Assembly (NCBI GenBank): GCA_900318145.1
Contig: ONJM01000020.1
Coordinates: 1 to 41,643 of the forward strand
Direction: 5' to 3'
Length of the DNA: 41,643 nt
Origin: an uncultured Eubacteriales bacterium
GTDB lineage: Bacteria > Bacillota > Clostridia > Christensenellales > Aristaeellaceae
Part shown: positions 8,757 to 16,634 of the stretch, piece after piece
Position numbering within the stretch: position 1 is the stretch's first letter
Layout: each line of letters begins with the position of its first letter
Program-made: the position numbers and the translations under genes
Notes under the pieces: generated by a model
What the model was told of the DNA's origin: nothing
The model's database searches: none
The model's input: the letters and a program-made list of their open reading frames with translations, nothing else

Positions 8757-8785
8757 TTGACATCAAAAAAGAAGCGTCATATTCT
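8757..8785 (+). promoter_or_regulatory. Promoter of the sortase gene
   Basis: TTGACA (8757-8762), a 17-base spacer and TATTCT (8780-8785) lie 43 bases before the sortase start, in a short AT-richer gap after the kinase gene. No clear terminator was seen between the kinase stop and this promoter. Confidence 0.72.
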
Positions 8786-8827
8786 GTTATCTGTGACTGC
8801 CGACAACAATCGTTTTTCAGGTGAGAG

Positions 8828-9856
8828 ATGGACGGAAACAAGACACGAAAGCAGGAAAGCCGCAGCCGGAGGATCCGGCTGGGGCTTATTGCCCTGCTGA
8901 CCTGCACCCTGCTGGCCGGGCTGTATGTGCTGATCCGGTACGCGGCTGAACTGATATCCGAGAGAAAAACGGAAGCTGAGCTGCGGGAAACCTATTACGG
9001 CAGTGAAGCGCAGAATCAGCCCCCGGAAGAGCCGGCGGCGCTTTTCACGGCAGCGGATCCGGCCGGAACGGATACGCCGGCGCCGGAGGCTCCGGCGGTA
9101 CCGGCACTGCCGGCAGCAGAGGCAGCGGAGGCCGGCGGAGTTCCGGCGCCGCCGGAAGGGGAGCATCCGGAAAAGAGCCTGCCGACCGGGAAACTGCCGG
9201 CGGCCGCTTACCCGGGCAATCCGAATCTGATCGTTACCGGCCGGTTCCGGGATCTGCGGATGCAGAACAAGGATATCGTGGGGTGGCTGAAGCTGGACAA
9301 GCTGCTGGACCAGACGGTGGTCCAGCGGGACAATACCTTCTACATGACCCACGACGCAAAGAAAAAGGAAAACAAGAACGGGGCAATTTTTCTGGACGCC
9401 GCGGTTTCACTGGAGACGCGGCCGCATACGATCCTGCTTTACGGGCACAATATGCGGAGCGGGGCGATGTTCGGGTGCCTGCGCAATTATGAAGACCAGG
9501 AGTATTACAGGAAGAGCCCCTTCGCGTCGTTTGAAAGCATGTACGAAGAAGGACGCTATGTTATCTTCGCGGCGGGCAGTATCGGAATCGCGCAGACAGA
9601 GCGCAATTATATCGGCGTGTTCACAATGCTCTCGGACCGGCTGGAGGAACGGAGGGAGCTGATTCGGGCGCTGCAGGAAGCTTCCGTATGGGAAAGCCGC
9701 GTGGACGTTCAGCCGGAGGACCAGCTGCTGTTGCTGGTGACATGCGTGGACAGCGACGACCGCCGGAGAGTGGTGGCGGCGAGGCGGCTGCGGGACGGGG
9801 AATCGGAACCGGAACTGCTGCAGATCATCGCGGACAGCCGGCGGGACAGCGAATAA
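8828..9856 (+). CDS. srtB: Class B sortase
   Basis: The 342-residue membrane-anchored transpeptidase should link secreted proteins carrying a sorting signal to the cell wall. Residues 17-37 form the N-terminal membrane anchor. A Pro/Ala/Glu-rich linker spans about 62-125, longer than usual. The catalytic domain follows: NKDIVGWLKL at 147-156, the class B phrase VVQRDNTFYMTHD at 164-176, LLYGHNMRSGAMF with catalytic His207, and LLLVTCVDSDDRRRVVAARR with catalytic Cys306 and an Arg at 312-314. SrtB enzymes commonly anchor haem-related proteins or assemble pili. A giant Cna-B surface protein is encoded 19 kb away, but its C-terminal signal is outside the window, so pairing is not shown. ATG 8828 follows AGGTGAGAG. 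Confidence 0.92.
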   Translation: MDGNKTRKQESRSRRIRLGLIALLTCTLLAGLYVLIRYAAELISERKTEAELRETYYGSEAQNQPPEEPAALFTAADPAGTDTPAPEAPAVPALPAAEAAEAGGVPAPPEGEHPEKSLPTGKLPAAAYPGNPNLIVTGRFRDLRMQNKDIVGWLKLDKLLDQTVVQRDNTFYMTHDAKKKENKNGAIFLDAAVSLETRPHTILLYGHNMRSGAMFGCLRNYEDQEYYRKSPFASFESMYEEGRYVIFAAGSIGIAQTERNYIGVFTMLSDRLEERRELIRALQEASVWESRVDVQPEDQLLLLVTCVDSDDRRRVVAARRLRDGESEPELLQIIADSRRDSE

Positions 9857-9932
9857 TCCGCTCTGAAAATCCCGGCCAATGAGATACGGAAGTATTCTGA
9901 ACAGTGAAAAAACGATAAAAAAAGGATCAGCG

Positions 9933-9961
9933 TTGCCTGATGCAGAAAAGTATGTTATGAT
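9933..9961 (+). promoter_or_regulatory. Promoter of the RsbW-like gene
   Basis: TTGCCT (9933-9938), a 17-base spacer and TATGAT (9956-9961) lie about 60 bases before the start at 10023. The 166-base gap shows nothing else recognisable. Confidence 0.72.
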
Positions 9962-10022
9962 AGACAGGATTTAAGGGAAACAACGAAACAATACCAGCAG
10001 ATTATTACGGGGGGCAGGATGC

Positions 10023-10430
10023 ATGAAAGAAAAAACTTTCAAGGCAACAATTGAAAATACTGCCGCCGCCGTCGCTTTTGTGGAGGAAGCCCTGGAAGAA
10101 GCGGGATGCTCCATGAAGGCGCAGATGCAGATCAACGTCGCGATGGACGAGATGTTCGTCAATATCGCCCGGTACGCCTACGCACCGGGAGAGGGAGACG
10201 CAACGGTGCGGTTTGAGCTGGACGAGACGACGCGCACCGCGAAAATCACGCTGATCGACAGCGGCGTACCCTTCAATCCCCTGGCCGCGGCCGAGCCGGA
10301 CACCACCAGCGCCGCGGAGGACAGGCCTATCGGCGGACTGGGCATTTTCCTGGTGCGCAAGACGATGGACGACGTTCAGTACGAGTACAGGGACGGGCAC
10401 AATGTTTTCTCCATGAAGAAAAAGATCTGA
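10023..10430 (+). CDS. RsbW-like ATP-binding regulatory protein (anti-sigma/serine kinase family)
   Basis: The 135-residue cytoplasmic protein consists of one GHKL/HATPase domain. The N box reads INVAMDEMFVNIARYAY (about residues 38-54), the G1 box is IDSGVPFNPL (about 78-87), and the G2 region GGLGIFLVRKTMDD (about 103-116) forms the ATP lid. These features and the small size match the RsbW/SpoIIAB-like family, which phosphorylates STAS antagonists or holds sigma factors. No STAS protein, PP2C phosphatase or sigma factor gene is adjacent, so it is an orphan and its partner is unknown. It has its own promoter and is followed by a repeat whose hairpin and T run look like a terminator. Confidence 0.85.
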   Translation: MKEKTFKATIENTAAAVAFVEEALEEAGCSMKAQMQINVAMDEMFVNIARYAYAPGEGDATVRFELDETTRTAKITLIDSGVPFNPLAAAEPDTTSAAEDRPIGGLGIFLVRKTMDDVQYEYRDGHNVFSMKKKI

Positions 10431-10468
10431 AGCAACGGGATGCCGGGGGACTGCGCCAGTTGAGGATA

Positions 10469-10545
10469 TGAGTCAGTTGGAAATGTGAGTCAGTTGGGGA
10501 CGGTTCTGCTGACTCATTTTTTTGTCAAAAAACGCGTCAGACAGA
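10469..10545 (+). repeat. Palindromic GGGGACGGTTC repeat, locus A
   Basis: The unit reads TGAGTCAG (10486-10493), a central part with GGGGACGGTTC, and CTGACTCA (10509-10516), followed by seven T. A partial copy, TGAGTCAGTTGG, stands just before it at 10469-10480. Beyond the T run the sequence CAAAAA and GTCAGACAGAA resembles locus B, where it begins a second, inverted unit. The hairpin plus T run can serve as terminator for the RsbW-like gene. Confidence 0.85.
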
Positions 10546-10574
10546 ACAATCTCCACAAATGAGGAGGATAAAAG

Positions 10575-12590
10575 ATGATTGATCTGAAAAATATCCGGAT
10601 TACGGACGAATTCTGGCAGGCGGAACAGGAGCTGGTCCGCACGGAAGTGATTCCGTACCAGTGGGAGGCGCTGAACGACCGGGTGCCGGGCGCGTCCCCC
10701 AGCTACGCGATCCATAACTTCCGGGCAGCCAAAGCGCTCCGGGAGCGGTCGCATATGCCGGGATTCCGGGCGCCGGTTTTCGGAAATGTGCCGTTCCAAG
10801 TGCTGCCGGAGGATCCGGAAAAGGCGGATCCGGACAAATTCTACGGCTTTGTTTTCCAGGATACGGACCTGTACAAGTGGATTGAGGCGGTGGCCTATTC
10901 CCTGACGCGGCATCCGGACGCGCGGCTGCAGGCGACCGCGGACGAAGCGATCCGCCTGATCGCCGACGCCCAGGCGGAGGACGGGTACCTGGACACCTAC
11001 TATATCCTGAACGGGCGGGATAAAACCTTCACAAACCTGAAGGACCACCACGAGCTGTACTGTTTCGGGCACCTGACGGAAGCTGCGGCGGCCTATCACC
11101 GGGCGACGGGAAACGCGGAACTGCTGCGGGTTGCCGAACGCTTCGCGAAATACATCGATCAGCATATCGGCGCGGCGGAAGGGAAGAAGCACGGCTATCC
11201 CGGACACGAGATCGCCGAGATGGCGCTGGTACGGCTGTACGAGGAAACCGGGAAAGAAGAATATCTGGCGCTGAGCCGGTACTTTATCGACGAGCGCGGG
11301 AAAAAGCCGAACTACTTCGCGGAGGCGGAAGGCCAGGGCAGCCCCGGCTTTGAGCGGCCGGAGGAAGCGTTCTCCTATTATCAGGCGCACAAACCCGTGC
11401 GGGAACAGGACGAGGCCAAGGGACACGCGGTCCGGGCGATGTACCTGTACAGCGGGATGGCGGATATCGCGAGGCTGACGGGCGACGAATCCCTGAAGGA
11501 AGCCTGCCGGAAGCTTTTCCGCAGCGTTACCCGGGAAAAGATGTATATCACCGGCGGCGTGGGCTCCACGCATATCGGGGAGGCTTTCACGTTCCCCTTC
11601 GACCTGCCGAATGACCTGGCCTATACCGAATCCTGCGCGGCGATCGGGTTGTGCTTTTTCGCCCGGCGGATGCTGCAGATGGAGCCGAAGGCTGAATACG
11701 CCGACGCGATGGAACGGGCGCTGTACAATAACGTGCTGAGCGGGATCGCGCTGGACGGAAAGAGCTTCTACTACGTGAACCCGCTGGAGGTCTGGCCGGA
11801 GGCTACGCACCGGGACGCCAGGAAGGGCCACGTCAAACCGGTGCGGCAGAAGTGGTTCGGCTGCGCGTGCTGCCCGCCGAACATCGCGCGCATGCTCGGA
11901 TCCCTGGGCGCATACGCGTACACCGAGGACACGGGCACGCTGTACGTCCATCTGTACATGAGCTCGGAAATCACCGGGGACATCGGCGGGCAGGCGGTTT
12001 CCCTGCGCGTGACGGCAGACCGGGAGGATCCGGAAAAATGGCGGATCCGCGTCCAGGCGGACACAAAGGGAAAGGAACAGACGATCGCCTTCCGGATTCC
12101 CGGATGGTGCAAAGGATACACGCTGCGCGGCGCGGAAACAGCTGAAGCAGCGGAAAAAGACGGATATCTGTATGTGCGGAAGGAATGGAAGGACGGGGAG
12201 GAGGCCGTGCTGGAGCTGAACTGCCCGGTGCGGTTTATCCGGGCGGATACCCGCGTGCGGGAGGACAGCGGGAAGATCGCCGTGACCCACGGGCCCTTCG
12301 TCTACTGCATCGAGGAGACGGACAACGGGAAGGACCTGAACCTGGTTTCGATCGCCCGCGGCACGCGGCCGACGGATGTTACCTTTGAAAAAACAACAAT
12401 TGCCGGGCGGCCGGCGGAGGTTCTCCTGGTTCCTGGACAGCGGGAGCCGGAAGTGACGGACCGGGGTCTGTACTTCGAAGCGGACAGCGCCGGAGCGGAA
12501 ACGGCGCCGGTCACGCTGCGGATGATCCCGTACTTCATGTGGGCCAACCGCGGGGAGAACGAGATGCAGGTATGGATTCCGCAGCGGTAA
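10575..12590 (+). CDS. Glycoside hydrolase family 127 (beta-L-arabinofuranosidase-like)
   Basis: The 671-residue protein matches HypBA1-type enzymes, which remove beta-L-arabinofuranose units. An (alpha/alpha)6 barrel region covers about residues 1-440 and beta-sandwich domains follow. The active site can be recognised: GEAF with Glu336, YTESCA with Glu352 and Cys354, and FGCACCPPN with Cys432 and Cys433. The offset to the residues known in HypBA1 (Glu322, Glu338, Cys340, Cys417, Cys418) is a steady 14-15, so the zinc site and the cysteine nucleophile are kept. There is no signal peptide, so it acts in the cytoplasm on imported sugars. It starts at ATG 10575 behind GAGGAGG and is flanked closely by repeat loci A and B. 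Other GH127 specificities cannot be excluded. Confidence 0.9.
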   Translation: MIDLKNIRITDEFWQAEQELVRTEVIPYQWEALNDRVPGASPSYAIHNFRAAKALRERSHMPGFRAPVFGNVPFQVLPEDPEKADPDKFYGFVFQDTDLYKWIEAVAYSLTRHPDARLQATADEAIRLIADAQAEDGYLDTYYILNGRDKTFTNLKDHHELYCFGHLTEAAAAYHRATGNAELLRVAERFAKYIDQHIGAAEGKKHGYPGHEIAEMALVRLYEETGKEEYLALSRYFIDERGKKPNYFAEAEGQGSPGFERPEEAFSYYQAHKPVREQDEAKGHAVRAMYLYSGMADIARLTGDESLKEACRKLFRSVTREKMYITGGVGSTHIGEAFTFPFDLPNDLAYTESCAAIGLCFFARRMLQMEPKAEYADAMERALYNNVLSGIALDGKSFYYVNPLEVWPEATHRDARKGHVKPVRQKWFGCACCPPNIARMLGSLGAYAYTEDTGTLYVHLYMSSEITGDIGGQAVSLRVTADREDPEKWRIRVQADTKGKEQTIAFRIPGWCKGYTLRGAETAEAAEKDGYLYVRKEWKDGEEAVLELNCPVRFIRADTRVREDSGKIAVTHGPFVYCIEETDNGKDLNLVSIARGTRPTDVTFEKTTIAGRPAEVLLVPGQREPEVTDRGLYFEADSAGAETAPVTLRMIPYFMWANRGENEMQVWIPQR

Positions 12591-12599
12591 ACCTGCATG

Positions 12600-12674
12600 T
12601 GAGTCAGTGGGGACGGTTCTACTGACTCATTTTTTTGCAAAAACGTGTCAGACAGAATCGTCCCCCAGACTCAC
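12600..12674. repeat. Palindromic GGGGACGGTTC repeat, locus B (inverted pair)
   Basis: The first unit (12600-12629) has a 9-bp stem, TGAGTCAGT and ACTGACTCA, around GGGGACGGTTCT, then seven T (12630-12636). It starts 10 bases after the GH127 stop and is a likely terminator. The second unit (about 12642-12674) is inverted: on the minus strand it reads GTGAGTCTGGGGGACGATTC and continues TGTCTGAC. It forms the last eight codons and stop of the pseudouridine-synthase gene. The pair of opposed units resembles REP/BIME elements. Confidence 0.85.
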
Positions 12675-13316
12675 GGATTTGAACAAGGTCCAGGGGAAGG
12701 CGGCCGGCGGGAGGGAAGCGGCGTCCACCGCTTTATCCGCGGAAAACGGATGCGGGAAGCTGATCCGCGCGGCCCAGAGGGCCGGCGCATCCGCCCTGAC
12801 TCTGCTGCCGTAGCGGCGGTCTCCGGCCAGGGGCATCCTCCGGGAAGCGAACTGGACGCGGATCTGATGGGTGCGGCCGGTGTGCAGCCGGACCCGGACC
12901 AGGGTCAGGATGCCTTCCGGCGCTTCCGCGGACTCCAGAACCTCCCATTCACAGAAGGCTTCCTTCACGCCTTTGCGGGGCCTGTCCGCCACAAAGGTCT
13001 TGTTGGTCCGCGGGTCGTGATACAGCAGATCGGAAAAAGCACCGGCGGCCGTTTCCGGGACGCCGGAAACAACCGCGAGGTATTCCTTCGTGACTTTGTC
13101 CCGCTGAAACAGCCGCTGCAGGGCCGCGCAGGCGGACGGGGTACGCGCCAGCACGCAGACGCCGCCCGTCGTCCGGTCCAGCCGGTGCGCCGGGAACACA
13201 TCAAACCCCTCCTGACCGCGGATCAGATCCGGCAGGCCGGGCGATTCGGAAGAAACACCGACCGGTTTTTCACAGACAACAAGCGAACTGTCACAGTATA
13301 AAAGGCGAATCGGCAA
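12648..13316 (-). CDS. RluA-family pseudouridine synthase
   Basis: The enzyme isomerises a uridine in rRNA or tRNA to pseudouridine. The motif HRLDRTTGG holds the catalytic Asp, and HTGRTHQIRVQFASRRMPLAGD is the conserved C-terminal core of the RluA group (GDRRYG follows). I place the start at TTG 13314-13316, eight to nine bases after CCGGAGGTG; a longer reading from TTG 13343 would lie upstream of that Shine-Dalgarno site and is less likely. The protein has about 222 residues and lacks an S4 domain. It lies 45 bases after the mannosidase gene and is likely co-transcribed. Its last residues, VSLGDDSV, are encoded entirely by the inverted repeat unit of locus B, so the native C-terminus was probably replaced. 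Confidence 0.88.
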   Translation of the reverse strand: MPIRLLYCDSSLVVCEKPVGVSSESPGLPDLIRGQEGFDVFPAHRLDRTTGGVCVLARTPSACAALQRLFQRDKVTKEYLAVVSGVPETAAGAFSDLLYHDPRTNKTFVADRPRKGVKEAFCEWEVLESAEAPEGILTLVRVRLHTGRTHQIRVQFASRRMPLAGDRRYGSRVRADAPALWAARISFPHPFSADKAVDAASLPPAAFPWTLFKSVSLGDDSV

Positions 13317-13361
13317 GGGAAAAACACCTCCGGAAAGAAACAAAAACCAGATACAGCACGC

Positions 13362-16300
13362 TCAGCCGCCCTTCGCGCTGCCCGCCAGCCGAAGGGTGAC
13401 GATTTCAAAGGGACGGAAAGAGACGGTGAACGTTCCGTCCCTGACGGGAAGAAGCTCACCGGGTTCTTCCTCCAGGGAGCAGAGGCACACCGCGCTGAAC
13501 GGCAGGAAGGGATGGATCACCGCGGTGCGCGTGCCGCCCATGCTCTCATACATGCGGATGACGAGATCTCCCGTTCCGTCCTCCGAAAGCTTGACGCTTT
13601 CCACGGTAATACAGGGGTCGCTGCAGGCCAGAAGGCGCAGCGGGACGGAGGAGCCGGGCACGGTGATCAGCGGGTCGTTCAGGACTTCGGCAGCCTCGGT
13701 TACTCCGCTTGTTTCCAGCGGACCGTCCCACACGCGGAAGGCGTAGATGAACCGGTGCCGCCCGCGGTCCGCCGCGGGATCCGGATAGGTCGGGGAACGC
13801 AGCAGGCTCAGGCTGATAACGCCGTCATTGACGGATACGCCGTATTTGCAGTCGTTCAGCAGCGCCGCGCCGCGGGTGGCGTCACGCAGCGCTGTCCAGG
13901 CATGGGCGCAGACCTCGAACCGGTCCGCGTCGTACTTTCTTGAGCGGTGCGCGGGGCGGGAAATGTAACCGAACTGGATCTGATGGTCCGCGTTATCCGC
14001 ATCGATACCGGTATCGAACGATACCTTCAGCAGGCGGTGGCGCTCCTGCCAGTCGACTTCCGTAATAAATTCCAGCTGCGGTTCCTCCGCCGTCAGCCGG
14101 ATCTGCTGCGTGACAACGGAAGCGGAGAAGCGCGCCGTGACCGTCAGCTCGGCAAAGATCCCGCTCCGGCAGGTGATTTCCGTTTCGTATTCCGCGTCCG
14201 GCGGCACTTCGCGCCGCTCCGTCTGGCTGTCCAGGTCCCAGGCGTCAAAGCGCCGGGGAAGGTCACGGTACAGGTGAAAGACGTTGGAGGCAGCGCGGAT
14301 CCGCTCCCGGCCGTCATGCAGGGTGACCAGGGACACGAGCTCGCCCTTTTCCGAAATCTCCGCGCGCAGGCAGGCGTTCTCCAGGACATAGACGCCGCCC
14401 TGACGGGTGACGGAGACCTCGCTGTGGACCGGTACCTCGGCCGGGTACATCGTCAGCGCGGACATCGGCTCCAGGCAGGCGAGCACCAGCGCCTCGCCGC
14501 GCCAGGGAGCCGCCTGGAAGCGCACGCCGTCCCGGGTGACCGCACCGCCGGCGAAGCGGCTGTCCGCCCGGATCACGCGGGTGATCCGGTGCGAGGAAGG
14601 ATTGAAGACCGTCACGCCCTGGCCGTTCCGGCAGAAGGCGAGCAGCGCCTCGCGCGCGCCGCGCACGGACGCGTCGCGAACCCGGGCGATGTCCGCCCGG
14701 GCTTCCTCATAGACCCGGGCGATCGACGAACCGGGCAAGATATCATGAAACTGATTTGTCAGGAGAAGCTTCCAGTTTTCCTCAATCGCCCCGGCGGGAT
14801 ACTTCGCGCGGCCGGAGAAGGCGGCCATCGCGGCCAGCATCTCCCACGCGCGGAGCACATGCTCCGCCCGGCGGTTTCCCTTCTTGACCATGGCCTGGGT
14901 GGTATACGTCCCGCGATGACAGGGCAGATACAGCTCGCCCCGGTAAACGGGGAGGGGCCCGCCGCTCCGCTTCTTCAGATAATCCTCCGGCGACATCCAG
15001 TAAAGCTTCGGCGTTCCCTGCAGGTCGCGCTGGCGGCGCACCTGCTCCAGATCGGTGCGGGTCGGGCCGCCGCCGCCGTCCCCGTAGCCGAAGGGCAGGT
15101 AGAAATCACGGGAGCCATCCTGCTCAAGGCGGCCGGTCCAGCGGGCGCGCACGGTTTTCACATCCACCCGGGTTTCATAGAACATATGCAGGAAGGCGGG
15201 AACGGCGGTGCCGTCCAGCCCGCGCCAGAGGAACGCGTGGTGCGGGAACGGCTCCGAATCGTTATAGGACCAGAAAATCTTCTGGGTGGTGAGGCCGGCC
15301 ATACCGAAGCCTTTGATGATCTGCGGCAGGGCGGCACTGTAACCGAAGGAATCCGGCAGCCAGGCGACGCGGCTTTCCACGCCGAGCACCTCCCGGAAAT
15401 AGCGCCGGCCATACAGGAACTGGCGGACCAGGGCTTCGCCGCCCGCCAGGTTCGTGTCCGGTTCGACCCACATCCCGCCGTCGGCGATCCAGCGGCCTTC
15501 CGCAATCGCGGCTTTCACCCGTTCAAAGAGCTCCGGATAGTGATTCCGGCACAGCTCGTATTCCGCGCACTGGCTCTGGAGGAACAGGGCCTCCGGGTAC
15601 TCCTCCAGAAGGCGGAGCACGGCGCCGAAGGTGCGCGCGGTCTTGCGGCGCGTTTCCTCCATGGGCCACAGCCAGGCAAGATCCAGGTGCGAGTTGGCGA
15701 CGACGCCCATGGACGCGGCAAAAGTACCGTTGCGCGCGTCCGCCAGCGGCGCGATCATCCGGCGCGCGGCAATGTATGCCTCCCGGCGCTCCCGCAGGGG
15801 AAGCTCCATATCCAGGCTGTCCAGGAGGCGGGCAAAACCGTCCGCCAGGGCTTCACGGAAGGGATCATGCGGCTCCAGGCAGCCGTGCACATCCCGCAGG
15901 ACCGTCAGGTCCAGCCAGAGCTGATAGGCTTCCTCATTCCACCAGCCGAAGGTACTCTGTCCGGCCGCCGCCGGGCCGGTGCCGGTGAAGGACACGCCGT
16001 CCTCCGGGAAAACGGGCCGGCCGGGATGGTCCGGCAGCGGGGTGCCGCCGTACACCTCCAGGGCAACGGAGAAGGTTTCACCGCCTTCCGCTTTGCGGCA
16101 GACCGCCTGATCGGAGATGTACTGGTGCTTCCAGGGCATCCGGTCCCCCCGCCGGGCACCGAAAACCTTCCCGTTCACAAATACCACGGATTCACCGCCG
16201 GGACGCAGGTCCATGACGATCCGCTCGCCACGGGCTTCCTCCGGCACGGTAAAGCTGCCGAACATCCAGGCGTAATCCCAGGGCTTTCCCCAGACGGTTC

Positions 16301-16460
16301 CGGCCGGCATAGGCGCGCGCTCACGCGCTTCCGCCTCCCGCAGGGTCAGCGCACCGGGAGCCAGGAATCCCTCCATGGGAATATCCCCCAGCGGATGGTA
16401 CAGATCCGCCTCAAGGGCATCGATCAGATGCTTCAGCTGCTCCGCAATCTCATTGGTCAT
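13362..16460 (-). CDS. Alpha-mannosidase, glycoside hydrolase family 38
   Basis: The 1,032-residue protein has no signal peptide and should act on mannosides in the cytoplasm. The GH38 catalytic domain begins near residue 250 with ANSHLDLAWLWPMEETRRK, where His258 and Asp260 are zinc ligands. WLPDSFGYSAALPQI carries the expected nucleophile Asp370, and GGMWVEPD (328-335) is another family signature. A lectin-like N-terminal domain precedes it (residues 1-240) and beta-rich domains follow, as in bacterial full-length GH38 proteins. The start at ATG 16458-16460 has only a weak GAGG site. It probably forms a transcript with the pseudouridine synthase. Together with GH127 and the hexosamine kinase it suggests use of complex glycans, for example N-glycans or plant glycoproteins. 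Confidence 0.92.
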   Translation of the reverse strand: MTNEIAEQLKHLIDALEADLYHPLGDIPMEGFLAPGALTLREAEARERAPMPAGTVWGKPWDYAWMFGSFTVPEEARGERIVMDLRPGGESVVFVNGKVFGARRGDRMPWKHQYISDQAVCRKAEGGETFSVALEVYGGTPLPDHPGRPVFPEDGVSFTGTGPAAAGQSTFGWWNEEAYQLWLDLTVLRDVHGCLEPHDPFREALADGFARLLDSLDMELPLRERREAYIAARRMIAPLADARNGTFAASMGVVANSHLDLAWLWPMEETRRKTARTFGAVLRLLEEYPEALFLQSQCAEYELCRNHYPELFERVKAAIAEGRWIADGGMWVEPDTNLAGGEALVRQFLYGRRYFREVLGVESRVAWLPDSFGYSAALPQIIKGFGMAGLTTQKIFWSYNDSEPFPHHAFLWRGLDGTAVPAFLHMFYETRVDVKTVRARWTGRLEQDGSRDFYLPFGYGDGGGGPTRTDLEQVRRQRDLQGTPKLYWMSPEDYLKKRSGGPLPVYRGELYLPCHRGTYTTQAMVKKGNRRAEHVLRAWEMLAAMAAFSGRAKYPAGAIEENWKLLLTNQFHDILPGSSIARVYEEARADIARVRDASVRGAREALLAFCRNGQGVTVFNPSSHRITRVIRADSRFAGGAVTRDGVRFQAAPWRGEALVLACLEPMSALTMYPAEVPVHSEVSVTRQGGVYVLENACLRAEISEKGELVSLVTLHDGRERIRAASNVFHLYRDLPRRFDAWDLDSQTERREVPPDAEYETEITCRSGIFAELTVTARFSASVVTQQIRLTAEEPQLEFITEVDWQERHRLLKVSFDTGIDADNADHQIQFGYISRPAHRSRKYDADRFEVCAHAWTALRDATRGAALLNDCKYGVSVNDGVISLSLLRSPTYPDPAADRGRHRFIYAFRVWDGPLETSGVTEAAEVLNDPLITVPGSSVPLRLLACSDPCITVESVKLSEDGTGDLVIRMYESMGGTRTAVIHPFLPFSAVCLCSLEEEPGELLPVRDGTFTVSFRPFEIVTLRLAGSAKGG

Positions 16461-16487
16461 ACGCCATGCCTCTTCAATGATTTATCA

Positions 16488-16552
16488 GGCGCCGGAAAGC
16501 GCCGTTTTTTTCCAAAATGAGTCAGTGAGAACCGTCCCCGGCGACTCATTTT
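16488..16552. repeat. Palindromic GGGGACGGTTC repeat, locus C
   Basis: AAAATGAGTC (16514-16523) and GACTCATTTT (16543-16552) form a perfect 10-bp stem around GAACCGTCCCC, so this copy is inverted relative to A and B1. It is preceded by a small GGCGC/GCGCC hairpin and seven T (16488-16511). It lies between the divergent mannosidase and aldo/keto reductase genes. Confidence 0.82.
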
Positions 16553-16634
16553 ACCACATTCAGCGCGGGGAAGAAAGGAAAACACGGCGCGGGCGGCGAA
16601 ATCTCCAGCATAAAAATCTGAGGAGGCACAGCAT

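Noticed and set aside
10469-10545. CRISPR array or riboswitch at the GAGTCAG repeats
   Set aside because: The copies are dispersed kilobases apart, palindromic and without regular spacers, and no riboswitch core was seen.
10473-12290. 605-codon open frame antisense to GH127
   Set aside because: It mirrors a gene with clear GH127 active-site motifs, has no family motif of its own and is rich in Arg, Pro and His, as expected from GC-rich antisense frames.
16488-16511. Independent terminator for a plus-strand gene
   Set aside because: The GGCGC hairpin with seven T points in the plus direction, but no plus-strand gene lies upstream; I treat it as part of the repeat locus C neighbourhood.
13947-16520. 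857-codon open frame antisense to the GH38 mannosidase
   Set aside because: No recognisable domain; the opposite strand has all GH38 signatures. The openness reflects codon bias.
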